Under the pieces are notes generated by a model. It had not been told where the DNA came from, searched no databases, and saw nothing but the letters and a program-made list of their open reading frames with translations. The position numbers and the translations under genes were made by a program. From Luteirhabdus salina (GTDB taxonomy: Bacteria; Bacteroidota; Bacteroidia; Flavobacteriales; Flavobacteriaceae): a stretch of DNA of 64,000 nucleotides. The stretch covers positions 372,001 to 436,000 of the forward strand of contig JALAHT010000001.1 in NCBI GenBank assembly GCA_025384855.1, given 5' to 3'. Below are positions 17,021 through 27,225 of the stretch, piece by piece. Within the stretch, counting starts at the first letter, position 1, and every line of letters starts with the position of its first letter.

Positions 17021-19465
17021 ATGAACCGAAACCTCACATTTTTAGTCGGTCTGCTTTTGCTGTGGAGACTCATTGCCTGCGATTCCACCATAGAAAAAAA
17101 AGCACCCTTGGAGCACTTCATTCCTTCCGATTCTGAATTGGTGGTAAAGATCACTGACTTCAACACCTTAAAGGCAGATTTATCCAATAACGAGGTATTA
17201 CAAAAATTTGTAAGCGAAAGCGATATCGAATTCCTTCAGAAAGAGAATCCGTTTTACAATCAGCTTCATCCAAAAGGAAGCAGCATCATAAGTTTCACTA
17301 AAAGAAATGATAGTGTAACCGACATCACCTTTGTTTCCCATTTGGACAGCAGTTTATTTCAACTTGATAATATCAAGGATCGATCTGTGGAAACCTTGGT
17401 AATCGATTCGGACACGTTGCGGCGTATTGTTCTTCAGAATAAAACCATGACCGCTACTCGCAAAGACAGTGTGTTTATCGTCAGTAGCTCACAAAAAATC
17501 GTTCAAGACTTACTAACTTTTAAAAATGACGCTTCCCCTTCATTCCAAAAAGCCTATCAGGTGATGCAATCGGCAGAAGTTATGCTGTTGAACCCAAAAC
17601 CGAAATGGCGTCAGAATGATACATTGTCCTTTACTCTTGCCTCACAATTGGCCTTAGACCTAAAGCTTTCGCCATCATCAATTCAAGCCAATGGCATCGT
17701 ATTGAAGTCGACCGACAGCACCGAATTGCTTTCCATTTTTGAAGGTCAGTTTCCCCAATCGAATGAAATCGCTCAAGTAGTCCCAACCTCAGCACGATCG
17801 GTATTTTCGTTTGGCTATAGCGATGCGTCACGACTGCTTCAACAATTGGCAAAATTTAGAGGCGATTCCACCGCTACAACACCTTCACCCATATTGGAAT
17901 CGCTAAAGGAAATTGCCGATATTTCACTACCGGAAGGTCACGCAATCGCCATGCACAGCATTGACCCTTCCCTCACGGAAGAAGCCTTGGCACCTTTTAT
18001 TTCAGAGATTGAAAGCTTCCGAAATACAACGCTATACAGTTTCGATCAACCACAGTTTTTTAAGGAAACTTTTCAACCTTTGCTTACGGTAGAGGCCTCT
18101 ATTTTATTTCAATTGGAAGACTTTTTTCTCTTAGCAGAGAACCAAGCTGTAGCCGAATCGGTTATTACGGCCTATACGAATGAAGCCTGTGTAAATAGCA
18201 TGCCATATTACGAACAAGCATCGAAACAGCTAAGCTCGGCAACCACCTTGGCATGGATGCGGTTTCAAGAGCAAGCCCCGAGTTTGTTCATGAATTTACT
18301 ATCCGATTCTTTTGCTGAAAAAATGCAAAATGGCTCCTTCTCCAGCTATCCTTTTGCCATGCTTCAGTTTAGTAACGACCGTGATTTTGCACATGTGAAC
18401 TTGGTATGTTCAGAAGTGAAGTCTTCACAGCAGATAGCTTCAACAGGGGTAAGCGAACGCTTTAATGTTGCGTTGGACAAAACAGTATTAAACGGCCCCT
18501 ATTTCTTCAGCAACCATCGTACAAACGGATTGGATGTGGTGGTTCAGGATATTGGAAATACGCTGTACTTAATTTCCGAAGAAGGTAAAATCCTTTGGAC
18601 AAAACAACTGGAAGGGCCGATACTGGGGGAAATTGAAGAAGTCGACATCTTGCGAAATGGCAAAAAGCAGCTCGCCTTCGCCACTTCACATAAAGTATAC
18701 GTATTAGACCGAACAGGAAGGCCTGTAGCACCATTCCCTATGAGCTTTCGGGATGAAATTACGCAACCGCTATCGGTATTCGACTATGACAATAATCGGA
18801 ACTATCGGTTTGTAGTGACGCAGGGACGAGAATTGTTTATGTACAACCAGAAAGGACAGTCGGTCAACGGGTTTACTTTCGATAAAGCGTCATCAGAAGT
18901 CGTGCTACCACCACAACATATTCGGATGGGCAACAAGGATTATATAATTGTGGCAGAAAAGAATGGGAAGCTCAATATTCTTCACCGAACCGGAAAGACA
19001 CGTGTTACCGTAAAAGAGAAGTTTGAATTTTCAGATATTCCTATAGCAGAGGAAGGAACTTCATTTGTCGTTATCACAAAAGACAATACCAAGGTTTCTA
19101 TCTCGCAGAGCGGAACGGTTGAGCGCCAGCCATTAAACGTTTCCAACAGCTATCATTTTGCCGTGCAAGGCGCTATAAAAGCTACCTTGGACGATAATCT
19201 GCTTCGCATTAATGGAAAACTGATTGAATTGCCGTTTGGAATTTATACCGCACCAAAATTATATCGTATCGGTCGTGAAACCTATGTAACGGTGACGGAA
19301 ACACAGGAGAAACGAACCCATGTTTTTACGCGTTTAGGCGAAAGCGTTTCAAACTTCCCGGTATATGGAACAAGTGAAGCCGAAATTGCAAGTCCGAGTA
19401 ACAGTTCACGAAAATACCTAACCGTTCGCGGCGACGAAAATCACGTTTTGCTGTATTCTTTTTAG
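17021..19465 (+). CDS. Large lipoprotein with a C-terminal propeller-like half
   Basis: An 814-residue protein with a signal peptide ending in a lipobox (RLIAC, Cys20), so it is probably membrane-anchored outside the cytoplasm. The N-terminal half has the PSDSELVVKITDFNTL style of DUF3352-like Bacteroidota proteins. From about residue 495 there are repeated beta-strand units (GNTLYLISEEGKILWTKQL, HKVYVLDRTGRPVAPFPM, RELFMYNQKGQSVNGF) like blades of a PQQ/WD-type propeller. The function is not known. It follows rnhB by 65 bases and its stop overlaps the stop of the convergent rhodanese gene. Confidence 0.75.
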   Translation: MNRNLTFLVGLLLLWRLIACDSTIEKKAPLEHFIPSDSELVVKITDFNTLKADLSNNEVLQKFVSESDIEFLQKENPFYNQLHPKGSSIISFTKRNDSVTDITFVSHLDSSLFQLDNIKDRSVETLVIDSDTLRRIVLQNKTMTATRKDSVFIVSSSQKIVQDLLTFKNDASPSFQKAYQVMQSAEVMLLNPKPKWRQNDTLSFTLASQLALDLKLSPSSIQANGIVLKSTDSTELLSIFEGQFPQSNEIAQVVPTSARSVFSFGYSDASRLLQQLAKFRGDSTATTPSPILESLKEIADISLPEGHAIAMHSIDPSLTEEALAPFISEIESFRNTTLYSFDQPQFFKETFQPLLTVEASILFQLEDFFLLAENQAVAESVITAYTNEACVNSMPYYEQASKQLSSATTLAWMRFQEQAPSLFMNLLSDSFAEKMQNGSFSSYPFAMLQFSNDRDFAHVNLVCSEVKSSQQIASTGVSERFNVALDKTVLNGPYFFSNHRTNGLDVVVQDIGNTLYLISEEGKILWTKQLEGPILGEIEEVDILRNGKKQLAFATSHKVYVLDRTGRPVAPFPMSFRDEITQPLSVFDYDNNRNYRFVVTQGRELFMYNQKGQSVNGFTFDKASSEVVLPPQHIRMGNKDYIIVAEKNGKLNILHRTGKTRVTVKEKFEFSDIPIAEEGTSFVVITKDNTKVSISQSGTVERQPLNVSNSYHFAVQGAIKATLDDNLLRINGKLIELPFGIYTAPKLYRIGRETYVTVTETQEKRTHVFTRLGESVSNFPVYGTSEAEIASPSNSSRKYLTVRGDENHVLLYSF

Positions 19466-19773
19466 GAATCTAGTTTCTTATAAAGGGAATGCCAGCCACC
19501 GCCATTCATAACCTCGATATTATGTTTGCGGAGAATGGCCGCTGCACTTCCGCTTCGCACGCCACTCGCGCAACAGGTAATAATCGGCTTATCCCATTTT
19601 TTTATTTGGGCAGCCTTAGAAGTAATCTGCTGCAATGGAATATGCTTAGAACCAGGAATGGCACCGCTATCATATTCGGCTTTTGAGCGCACATCGACGA
19701 TAATGGCATCGCGCTCTTGAAAGTCTTTAATCTTTTTTGTTTTATCTCCGAAGAGGAAGTTCAGCAATCCCAT
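19462..19773 (-). CDS. Rhodanese-like domain protein
   Basis: A 103-residue single-domain rhodanese. It has the DAIIVDVRSKAEYDSGAIPGSKHIPL core and a six-residue active-site loop starting at the nucleophilic Cys (C-A-S-G-V-R, in TCCASGVRSGSAA), typical of sulfur-transfer members. The ATG at 19773 (MGLLNFLFGDKTKK) is chosen over one six codons upstream because it matches common family starts. Its last codons overlap the 3' end of the convergent lipoprotein gene by four bases. Confidence 0.88.
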   Translation of the reverse strand: MGLLNFLFGDKTKKIKDFQERDAIIVDVRSKAEYDSGAIPGSKHIPLQQITSKAAQIKKWDKPIITCCASGVRSGSAAAILRKHNIEVMNGGGWHSLYKKLDS

Positions 19774-19933
19774 AAAAATCTGTTTTTGCAATTCTATTAG
19801 TGCGTAACGGTGCCTCTAAAATACGATTATCCTCACTTTTGGAAAAGCATTTCCGCCTACAGTTAAAACAGGAAACCTATTCAACTCATATTCATAATAT
19901 TATCTATATTTATAATGACAAACCTTTTTCAGT

Positions 19934-22876
19934 GTGAAATCGCTACTTTATATCTGTTGCCTTTTTGTGGGCTTTTCACTAAGTTCACAGGCTCAAAACA
20001 GCACGTTAAAAACACAGGATTCACTGCTATTATCTTCGTATAAACAGAAAATTGCGCAATATGTAAATCCCCTTCCCGACAGTGCCCTTTACTACGCTCG
20101 CAACTATAAATCGGTTGCAAAAGACCTCGATTATGATATTGGAATCGCCGATGGCGATTATCTTTTGGGCGCCTGTTATAAACGCATTGAAAAGATAGAT
20201 AGCGCTGTTTTTTATTTTCAAAAATCGCGACGGCTCTCGCAGAAAATTCAATATGATTTGGGACAAGGTAGGGCCTTAAACAATTTATCGCGGACCTATT
20301 ATGTAATTGGTAAAATGGATAGTTCTATCGTTTCGGCTAAAGAAGCGATAGAGAGTGTCATCCCAATCGAGGATCCCAGCGCAAAACTCATACTAGCAGA
20401 TTCCTATATAGCCTTATCGACAGCCTATGCTCGAAAAAATATGATGAAAGAGGCGATTGAGCCACTATTGTTAGCCGATTCGCTTCATCGTAAATCACCG
20501 TTACGCCCCGATATCATTGCCGCTGCCTATCAAGCCTTGGGCAGTATCTACTTAGATTTGGAAGAATACGATTCTGCCGTCACCCAATTTGAAAAAGCCA
20601 ACAGTGAATTTTCAAAATTACCGGAAACGGTTGTTCCATTTTATCTGAATACCACCAATGTTTTTATGGGAAAAGCATATTTGGAAAATGACCAGCTTTC
20701 CAAAGCCGATAGCTTACTGAGGCAGACTTATTCTTACTTTACCCAAGCGGAGGATTTTCGCCTTGTTGCCGAAATAGCAACGTATTTAGGACAACTCGCC
20801 TTAAAGAAAAACGATCCTATTCAAGCAAATACTTTTTATGAAGAAAGCTATAAGCTACATAAGGCCAATGGTAGGCCTTACGAAGCGGGATTGGCCGCAA
20901 TCGAATTGGCAAACTTATCGCTTTCCAAAAATCAACCGGATAAAGCATTACAGTTTCTCAACGATGCCGAAACACTGAATGCAGAAGCGCAGAACAGTCG
21001 CTTACGTCAAGACATTCTCTTTAGTAAAGCGGAAGTATATAGTTTGAAAGGAAATTATAAGCTCGCATTTAATCTTAGTCGTCGTGCCAAAAAACTACAG
21101 GATTCCCTTCAAAACGTTCAAAATGCAGCCCAAATTAAAGAAATTGAAGCCTTATATGAAACTGAAAGTCGGGATCGAGAAATTGCATTGCTTACTTCCC
21201 AGAATGAACTGGCTGCCCAGCAAAAAAAGAATCAGCGCAATTTATTTGCAGCAGGTTTGGGCGTTACAACGCTGGCAGGTTTGTTTTTCTTCTTTCAATA
21301 TCGCAATCGACAGAAAACCACTCGCAAGTTGAAGGAGCTGGATCGCGCGAAGTCTACGTTCTTTGCTAATATCTCTCATGAATTTCGCACACCGTTGACG
21401 CTTATTAAAGGCCCTTTAGAAGATCAATTGGAACGGCAACAGCAACAGGATGCTTCACGGAAAAACCTTTTGAATGCGCATCGCAGTGCTGAACGGTTGG
21501 AGCGATTGGTAGAACAGTTATTGGCTTTGTCTAAGCTCGAGAGTGGGACGTTCAGTCTTCATGTTCAACCCGATAGCTTATATCGCTTTTTGAATGTTCA
21601 AGTGGAAGCGTTTCATTTTCTGGCAGCTGAACAAAACATCACCATCACGACCGATTTCAATCTAAATGAAGAAGAGGTTGATTGGTTTGATCGTGATGTT
21701 CTGGAAAAAATTTGTGTTAATCTGCTTGGAAATGCTTGCAAGTACACTCCGGAGAAACATTCCGTTCTGGTTGAAGCTGCAGTCGAAAAGGGATTTCTGC
21801 AACTTTCCGTTCAGAATACGGGAGCACACTTTAACGAACAACAACAGGCGAAGGTCTTTGACCGATTTTACCAAGTTGAACAGCACGGCAGCGGTTCCGG
21901 AATCGGCTTAGCCCTTACCAAGGAACTGGTCGAATTACACAAGGGCACTATTCATGTTGTTAGTGAAGCGAACGAAATTACGTTCCGAGTAGCACTTCCT
22001 GTAACACAATCCTATTTTTCAGAAAAAGAACAATTACATGAGCAATGGCATCTTTCTGATGATACAGAAATTATCCAACCTGAAATCGTTCCAGAAGTAG
22101 AAGAATTTTTATCAGAAGATGCCCCAGTTCTTTTGATTGTAGAGGATGCCAGGGATGTTCGTGAATACATTGCGACTATTTTTGAAAGCTCCTACAAAGT
22201 CATTACAGCAGAACAAGGCGAGGAAGGCTTCACGATGGCGAAAGAAGTGGTTCCCGACATCATTATTAGCGATGTCATGATGCCAATTTCAGATGGCTTC
22301 GAATTTACCCATAAATGCAAATCGCATCAGCTTACATCACACATCCCCATACTTCTTTTAACAGCAAAAGGCAAAACAGCCGATCAAATCGAAGGCTTGG
22401 AAAAAGGTGCCGATGCCTATGTAAAAAAACCCTTTAGTCCGAAACTTTTGAAAGCAAGAGTGGATAACCTTCTGGAAAACCGTCGAAAGCTCCATGAGCG
22501 TTTTTCCCAAGAATTGATTCTGGTTCCAAAAGAAATAAAAGTTTCATCTCAAGAAGAGAAATTTTTAAAACGGTTACAGGAGGTATTGGACAATCATGTA
22601 ACCGATCCTGATTTTACCGCTACAAAATTTAGCGAACAGATGGGAATGAGCCGAATGCAGCTTCATAGAAAGCTGAAAGGCATCATAGGAGTTAGCAGTA
22701 CGGAGCTACTAAAAGACCAACGCTTAAAACTTGCCAAAAATCTTCTCAAGGACAACAAAGCCTCTATTTCAGAAATTGGATATATGGTAGGCTTTAACGA
22801 TCCCTCCTATTTTAGTAAGTGTTTTAAACAGGAGTTCGGCTGCGCTCCTTCAGAATTTATAGTAACTAATTCATAA
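19934..22876 (+). CDS. Hybrid two-component regulator (TPR sensor, histidine kinase, receiver, AraC output)
   Basis: A 980-residue one-protein signalling system starting at GTG with a signal peptide (SLLYICCLFVGFSLSSQAQ). Order: periplasmic TPR repeats (about 40-410), membrane helix (about 436-455), HisKA with phospho-His in FFANISHEFRTPLTLI (about 482), HATPase with NLLGNACKYTP and GSGIGLALTK, a receiver domain with phospho-Asp in IIISDVMMPISDG (about 779), and an AraC helix-turn-helix (about 875-980, ISEIGYMVGFNDPSYFSKCF). Such hybrids usually control neighbouring genes; the co-directional envelope gene set downstream is the likely target, though I see no operator. Confidence 0.93.
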   Translation: MKSLLYICCLFVGFSLSSQAQNSTLKTQDSLLLSSYKQKIAQYVNPLPDSALYYARNYKSVAKDLDYDIGIADGDYLLGACYKRIEKIDSAVFYFQKSRRLSQKIQYDLGQGRALNNLSRTYYVIGKMDSSIVSAKEAIESVIPIEDPSAKLILADSYIALSTAYARKNMMKEAIEPLLLADSLHRKSPLRPDIIAAAYQALGSIYLDLEEYDSAVTQFEKANSEFSKLPETVVPFYLNTTNVFMGKAYLENDQLSKADSLLRQTYSYFTQAEDFRLVAEIATYLGQLALKKNDPIQANTFYEESYKLHKANGRPYEAGLAAIELANLSLSKNQPDKALQFLNDAETLNAEAQNSRLRQDILFSKAEVYSLKGNYKLAFNLSRRAKKLQDSLQNVQNAAQIKEIEALYETESRDREIALLTSQNELAAQQKKNQRNLFAAGLGVTTLAGLFFFFQYRNRQKTTRKLKELDRAKSTFFANISHEFRTPLTLIKGPLEDQLERQQQQDASRKNLLNAHRSAERLERLVEQLLALSKLESGTFSLHVQPDSLYRFLNVQVEAFHFLAAEQNITITTDFNLNEEEVDWFDRDVLEKICVNLLGNACKYTPEKHSVLVEAAVEKGFLQLSVQNTGAHFNEQQQAKVFDRFYQVEQHGSGSGIGLALTKELVELHKGTIHVVSEANEITFRVALPVTQSYFSEKEQLHEQWHLSDDTEIIQPEIVPEVEEFLSEDAPVLLIVEDARDVREYIATIFESSYKVITAEQGEEGFTMAKEVVPDIIISDVMMPISDGFEFTHKCKSHQLTSHIPILLLTAKGKTADQIEGLEKGADAYVKKPFSPKLLKARVDNLLENRRKLHERFSQELILVPKEIKVSSQEEKFLKRLQEVLDNHVTDPDFTATKFSEQMGMSRMQLHRKLKGIIGVSSTELLKDQRLKLAKNLLKDNKASISEIGYMVGFNDPSYFSKCFKQEFGCAPSEFIVTNS

Positions 22877-23144
22877 CAATTACCCTGTTTACAAGCCTTT
22901 GTTACAGATGTCGTAGTGTTTGTTACATCCTTACCAGCCGCATATATACTTCCCCAATACATTTGAGAAGCATTAATGATATGTTCGTTTTATGCATAGT
23001 TTTTTACTCCCTGCATATTGAATGCCTTGTTGCGATCAAAAGTAATTAGGGATACTTCAAAAGTGCTACTATCCATGAGAGAATAGGGGGATTGTTTTCT
23101 TTTCCTTGTCCAGATGATAGTAAATTTTCGAACTCCCCACTTTT

Positions 23145-23306
23145 ATGAAGAAGCAAGAAACAATTTATGAAGCAAAGCTTCCATGGGTTCCAAGTCAGCA
23201 TATTTATTTGGATACCAAAAATTTAAAAAAGGGGTCGTATACGCTTCACATAAAACATGGAAATAAGATCATTAAACAAACGCATTTTCAAATTAAAGAA
23301 ACATGA
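23145..23306 (+). CDS. Small 53-residue ORF translationally coupled to the next gene
   Basis: Not recognised. It begins MKKQETIYEAKLPWVPSQ and ends with a beta-rich segment (KKGSYTLHIKHGNKIIKQ) like the last strands of a larger surface-protein domain. Its TGA overlaps the next ATG (ATGA), a classic coupling arrangement. There is no signal peptide. It could be a genuine small gene or the remnant 3' end of a larger one; no upstream continuation was evident. The 268 bases between the AraC hybrid gene and this ORF hold no other clear feature. Confidence 0.5.
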   Translation: MKKQETIYEAKLPWVPSQHIYLDTKNLKKGSYTLHIKHGNKIIKQTHFQIKET

Positions 23307-24616
23307 AAACAGCACTTTTTACACTTCTTTTTGTCAGCTGCCTATGCTTTAGCGCAATGGCGCAACCTTTTACCCTAGACAAGGAATTAAAGCCATTCTT
23401 ATTGGAGCTGAAAGCCAATGAAAACGGTAAGGGAAAACTTGTTATTACCAATGCCGATTTGGACTCAGAAACCCTTTATTATTATGTAAAAGGGCATACC
23501 ATGTTTGAATTCGTGGATGTATACGTTTTTAGCAACTACAATAATGCCTCCTTTACGGTAGAATTGGTCGATAGCAATTGGAAGGATGTCGTTTTCTCCG
23601 AAAATACCGCAACCGCAGAAGAAGGAATCGTGAATTTTAAATTTAGGGATTACGGCGATTTTGGTATCAAAATTATACCTGACAACGAGGCCGCTAATAT
23701 TACGATTGCCGCCAGTACCACCGAACCCTCCAAGACATATCTCCCGTCGCCGTTTGTAAAAATGAAGGAGTCGGAAGCAGCGGTTGCCAATACCGCCGGT
23801 ATGGCGTCGCAACCTCCAGGCGCTACAGGCGAAAGTACACCGATGTGGATGTATATTGCCTTGGGAGTAGCAGGGCTACTCATAGCACTCTTAGTAGGCG
23901 TATTACTAGGTAGGCGAAAAAAGACCGTTTCCTTACTGCTACTCTTGTTATGGGGAGGGTATTCAATAGCTCAACAACATGGCGGGATGGTTTGGCACGA
24001 TGAAGATGCATATGAGGATTGGTTGAACATGGAGCGACCAAGCAATAGCAATATTCCGAACCCCATAGGAATGGGACAGCGCTGGGATAAATTCGAGGAT
24101 GATGTCAACAGCAATACCAATAAGGCTGTCGGAATGTACACGATAGCTACGTCTATGTATGATAAATATCAAGGGTTGACCGATTGCTTAAGCAATACCC
24201 CTCCACCTGGTGCCCCAAGTATTCCGAGTTTTTGCGAAACCCAACAATGCAAGGATTGCTTTGTGGATGCGCGAAACCTGTTACAAGAGAATCGCTATAC
24301 ATTCGAGCAGCTTAAAACCATTTACAGTTGTACGTCCGATTTTGCCAACACAGCCATTGCTTTTGGAAATAGTTTTTCAACGCTTCCTGGCGGGAGTGGA
24401 ATAGGATGGAGTTTTCAACGAATTAAGATTGAGAAGTCGCTAAAGAACCTGAAAAAGTCTTATGACAAAAAGTATAACGAACTCCTTTCCTCGCAGTTTG
24501 ACATTCTTATGATGCTGAATGATTGTGAAGCGCAACACGGCATTCCCGACTGGTATGATCGTTTTGGACATTTGCTGCACGAGTATACTTCCATGGCCTA
24601 TAAAAGACCCAACTAA
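23303..24616 (+). CDS. Envelope protein with two membrane helices in the middle
   Basis: Not recognised. The 437-residue protein has a signal peptide ending SAMAQ, a beta-rich extracytoplasmic domain (about 21-175), a membrane helix (about 180-202, MYIALGVAGLLIALLVGVLLG), a four-residue basic turn (RRKK), and a second hydrophobic segment (about 207-222) ending SIAQQ that itself looks like a signal peptide. The C-terminal 215 residues contain clustered cysteines (CETQQCKDC). Either it is a helical-hairpin membrane protein with both domains outside, or two secreted proteins fused in frame. It lies within a tight run of envelope genes (next ATG one base after its stop). Confidence 0.75.
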   Translation: MKTALFTLLFVSCLCFSAMAQPFTLDKELKPFLLELKANENGKGKLVITNADLDSETLYYYVKGHTMFEFVDVYVFSNYNNASFTVELVDSNWKDVVFSENTATAEEGIVNFKFRDYGDFGIKIIPDNEAANITIAASTTEPSKTYLPSPFVKMKESEAAVANTAGMASQPPGATGESTPMWMYIALGVAGLLIALLVGVLLGRRKKTVSLLLLLLWGGYSIAQQHGGMVWHDEDAYEDWLNMERPSNSNIPNPIGMGQRWDKFEDDVNSNTNKAVGMYTIATSMYDKYQGLTDCLSNTPPPGAPSIPSFCETQQCKDCFVDARNLLQENRYTFEQLKTIYSCTSDFANTAIAFGNSFSTLPGGSGIGWSFQRIKIEKSLKNLKKSYDKKYNELLSSQFDILMMLNDCEAQHGIPDWYDRFGHLLHEYTSMAYKRPN

Positions 24617-24617
24617 G

Positions 24618-26375
24618 ATGAAGCCAATTTCAATAATTATCGTATTTGGGATGCTCCTATTCCATAGCTGTAAAGAGGCAACTGAAACCGAAATCGCAAC
24701 ACCAGAAACAACCGTATCTGAAGCTTCGGAAGAGGAGGATATCGACCTTTTTTCAGAAGTTGATGAAGCAGGTTGGGAAATGAGTGCGGAAGCAGAAGAA
24801 GGCCTGCAGGCATTCGAAAAATTTCTTGAAAGTACGGAAACGTTTGCCATCGAAATGGAATACGAAGCCCTATTGAAAAAACATGGCTTGCAGCGGGAGG
24901 AAATCGACTTTGTCCAAAAGAAAATTGCTCACAACCGAAACGGCGCTTCGGAGGAATTGACCGCAGCTTTTAAGACGAAAATGGAAGAAGCGGGTGTTTC
25001 CCTAACCCTTGAAGAGGCTGAAGCATTGATTGAAGCAAGTGAAGCGAGCAACCGGCAAGCATTAACCTCAAAATACAACACCTTGCAATCTCGAGGGAAA
25101 ATTAATGAAGCCTTGCAAAAATTAGGAACACGTGAGCAAGGCTTTTTGGAGGAAAACCTCAGCACCTATAACCGCAACGATAATAAGAAACGGCTTACGA
25201 CACTTTCAAAATTAGCGAAGAGTACTTCAGAAACAGAAACCCGTGCAGTACTGATGGACTATTACCAAATTTCCGAAAAGGAGGTTCGGTTATTGGAATC
25301 TATTCCATCATTCTTCAACAAAATCCCTTCAGAAAAAGCAGCAAAAAGTGCCAACGAATACCAATTTCCAAAAGAAATTAAAGACCATTTGAATAGCGGC
25401 CAAGCAACAGAACCATTTCAAACATTAGTTACCGAGGCTTTGGAACAAAAAAGAGCCTTGGCTAATAAATTCATCGAAGAAGCTTCAAAAGCTCGAAAGC
25501 GTTTCTATCGTGAGAATCCTGAGTGGGACAATGCCAGTAACTCGGTAGACAACACTTATATAGATGAACGAGGGAACTTTATTTTTCTACCCATTGGCGA
25601 TCGCTCATTTGCCGATGTCATTGCTTCACAAGCAATAGGTAAAGGTGGGGCCCATCCTGAAGGTGCTTTAGGGGTGCCTGATATGTCTATTAAACGTTTT
25701 CACGAAGTAGATCCAAATATCTGCAATCTTGGATTATCAGGAAGCATTACCCTCAAATTCATCGATAATACGCTTACCGATGTAAATGGACCTGATTTAT
25801 ATGTTTTTGAAATGGGTGCTATTGAACCTACGAAATTGGAAATTTCAAAAACTGGCAATGAATGGATAGAAGTCGGCAAAATAGAGGGAGGAACCGCGAG
25901 TGTGGACATTGGACCTTATGTTTCAAAAGGTGACACGTTTCAATACGTTCGACTTACGGACCTAAAAACCCCTAGTGGTATTCCCGGGGCCGATATTGAT
26001 GCGGTAGCCGCCATCGGTAGCGCTATGCTTTTATCGGTAAACAGTTCGGTATTATTCGATTCTGGGTCCTATGCGCTTCGGGATTCCGCTGTAAGTGCTC
26101 TTTCAGAACTTTCGGAGACCATTCAGCAATTTCCAAAGGGGATGGTGGAAGTGCAAGGTCATACCGATAGCGATGGTAGTGCAGAACAAAACAAGACCCT
26201 ATCCTTAAAACGCGCACAGGCCGTTGCCCAAGTTTTAAAAACGCAATTATCCGATGGTTTCACCATAACATCAAAAGGGTTTGGTGAAACGAATCCGATA
26301 GTAGAAAACAATTCCCCAGAAAACAAACAAATTAATAGAAGAGTTGAAATTCTTATTTCACCTAAAAACCATTAA
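24618..26375 (+). CDS. OmpA-family lipoprotein
   Basis: A 585-residue lipoprotein with lipobox (LLFHSC), an acidic linker, a long helical region (about 45-320), a conserved beta domain (GAHPEGALGVPDM ... GPDLYVFEMG ... GADIDAVAAIGSAM) shared with Bacteroidota surface proteins, and a C-terminal OmpA domain (about 475-585) with VLFDSGSYALRDSA, VEVQGHTDSDGSAEQNKTLS and NRRVEILI. OmpA domains bind peptidoglycan, so it probably tethers envelope layers. The ATG at 24618 fits the lipoprotein signal and lies one base past the preceding stop; the in-frame extension to 24519 overlaps that gene. Confidence 0.88.
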   Translation: MKPISIIIVFGMLLFHSCKEATETEIATPETTVSEASEEEDIDLFSEVDEAGWEMSAEAEEGLQAFEKFLESTETFAIEMEYEALLKKHGLQREEIDFVQKKIAHNRNGASEELTAAFKTKMEEAGVSLTLEEAEALIEASEASNRQALTSKYNTLQSRGKINEALQKLGTREQGFLEENLSTYNRNDNKKRLTTLSKLAKSTSETETRAVLMDYYQISEKEVRLLESIPSFFNKIPSEKAAKSANEYQFPKEIKDHLNSGQATEPFQTLVTEALEQKRALANKFIEEASKARKRFYRENPEWDNASNSVDNTYIDERGNFIFLPIGDRSFADVIASQAIGKGGAHPEGALGVPDMSIKRFHEVDPNICNLGLSGSITLKFIDNTLTDVNGPDLYVFEMGAIEPTKLEISKTGNEWIEVGKIEGGTASVDIGPYVSKGDTFQYVRLTDLKTPSGIPGADIDAVAAIGSAMLLSVNSSVLFDSGSYALRDSAVSALSELSETIQQFPKGMVEVQGHTDSDGSAEQNKTLSLKRAQAVAQVLKTQLSDGFTITSKGFGETNPIVENNSPENKQINRRVEILISPKNH

Positions 26376-26387
26376 AATCAATTTATT

Positions 26388-27062
26388 ATGAAATCGACCT
26401 GCATGTTAACCGTATTTTTTCTTATCATTTTCGCTACCGCCTCAGCGCAAGAATGTAGCGACTTTTATCCTTTCGAGGAAGGCACCTCCTTTCAAATTAC
26501 CAGTTATTCGAGAAAAGGGAAGACGGCTGCCGTGACAGATTATACCATAACCGAAACGAGCGCTTCATCGGCTACGGTGAAGAGTACCTTAAAAGATGAC
26601 AAAGGTGAAGTACTGAGCGATGGTGAATTTGTAATCCATTGCAAGAACAATGGTGTTTCGATGGATGTTAAATCGCTTCTGAACCCACAGCTCTTCGATC
26701 AATTCAAGGATTTCAAAACCGATATTTCTGGAACTGACATCATAATTCCGAACGATCTTTCCGTAGGAATGACCTTACCCGACGCTACCATGAATATGGC
26801 AGTCGATATGGGCGGGATTTCTATGAAGATGGACGTATCCCTTACCGATCGAAAAGTAATCGGGGAAGAGTCGGTAACGACTCCAGCCGGAACATTCGAC
26901 TGTTATGTTATTAGCTATACCTCCAACATCAAAATGGGCATGAATCGTACCGGTACTGCCAAACAATGGTTTGCAAAGGGCGTGGGTATGGTAAAACAAG
27001 AGGATTATAATAAGAAGGGAAAAATTACCAGCAGTAGCGAACTGACCAAATTTAGCAGGTAG
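26388..27062 (+). CDS. Secreted TapB/DUF3108-like protein
   Basis: A 224-residue secreted protein with a clear signal peptide (MLTVFFLIIFATASAQ) followed by a mature domain that starts with CSDFYPFEEGTSFQITSY and ends with AKQWFAKGVGMVKQEDY. This FYPFxxG...VTTPAGTFDCY...WFxxGVGMVK pattern is seen in secreted TapB/DUF3108-like proteins of Bacteroidota; the molecular role is unknown. It is 12 bases downstream of the OmpA lipoprotein gene, so probably in the same operon. Confidence 0.8.
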   Translation: MKSTCMLTVFFLIIFATASAQECSDFYPFEEGTSFQITSYSRKGKTAAVTDYTITETSASSATVKSTLKDDKGEVLSDGEFVIHCKNNGVSMDVKSLLNPQLFDQFKDFKTDISGTDIIIPNDLSVGMTLPDATMNMAVDMGGISMKMDVSLTDRKVIGEESVTTPAGTFDCYVISYTSNIKMGMNRTGTAKQWFAKGVGMVKQEDYNKKGKITSSSELTKFSR

Positions 27063-27225
27063 TAAACAGTCATTTCGAACAGAAAACTAAATTATTTTGC
27101 CCTTTTAGCTACCTACATAGCCGGTTTACTTCTCTTCGCACTAGTCGATGAACTATCCATGTGTTTTTGAAGAAAGTTGAAGGATAACCTACTTATGCTA
27201 TTTGTACTATCTAAATTTAAATAGC

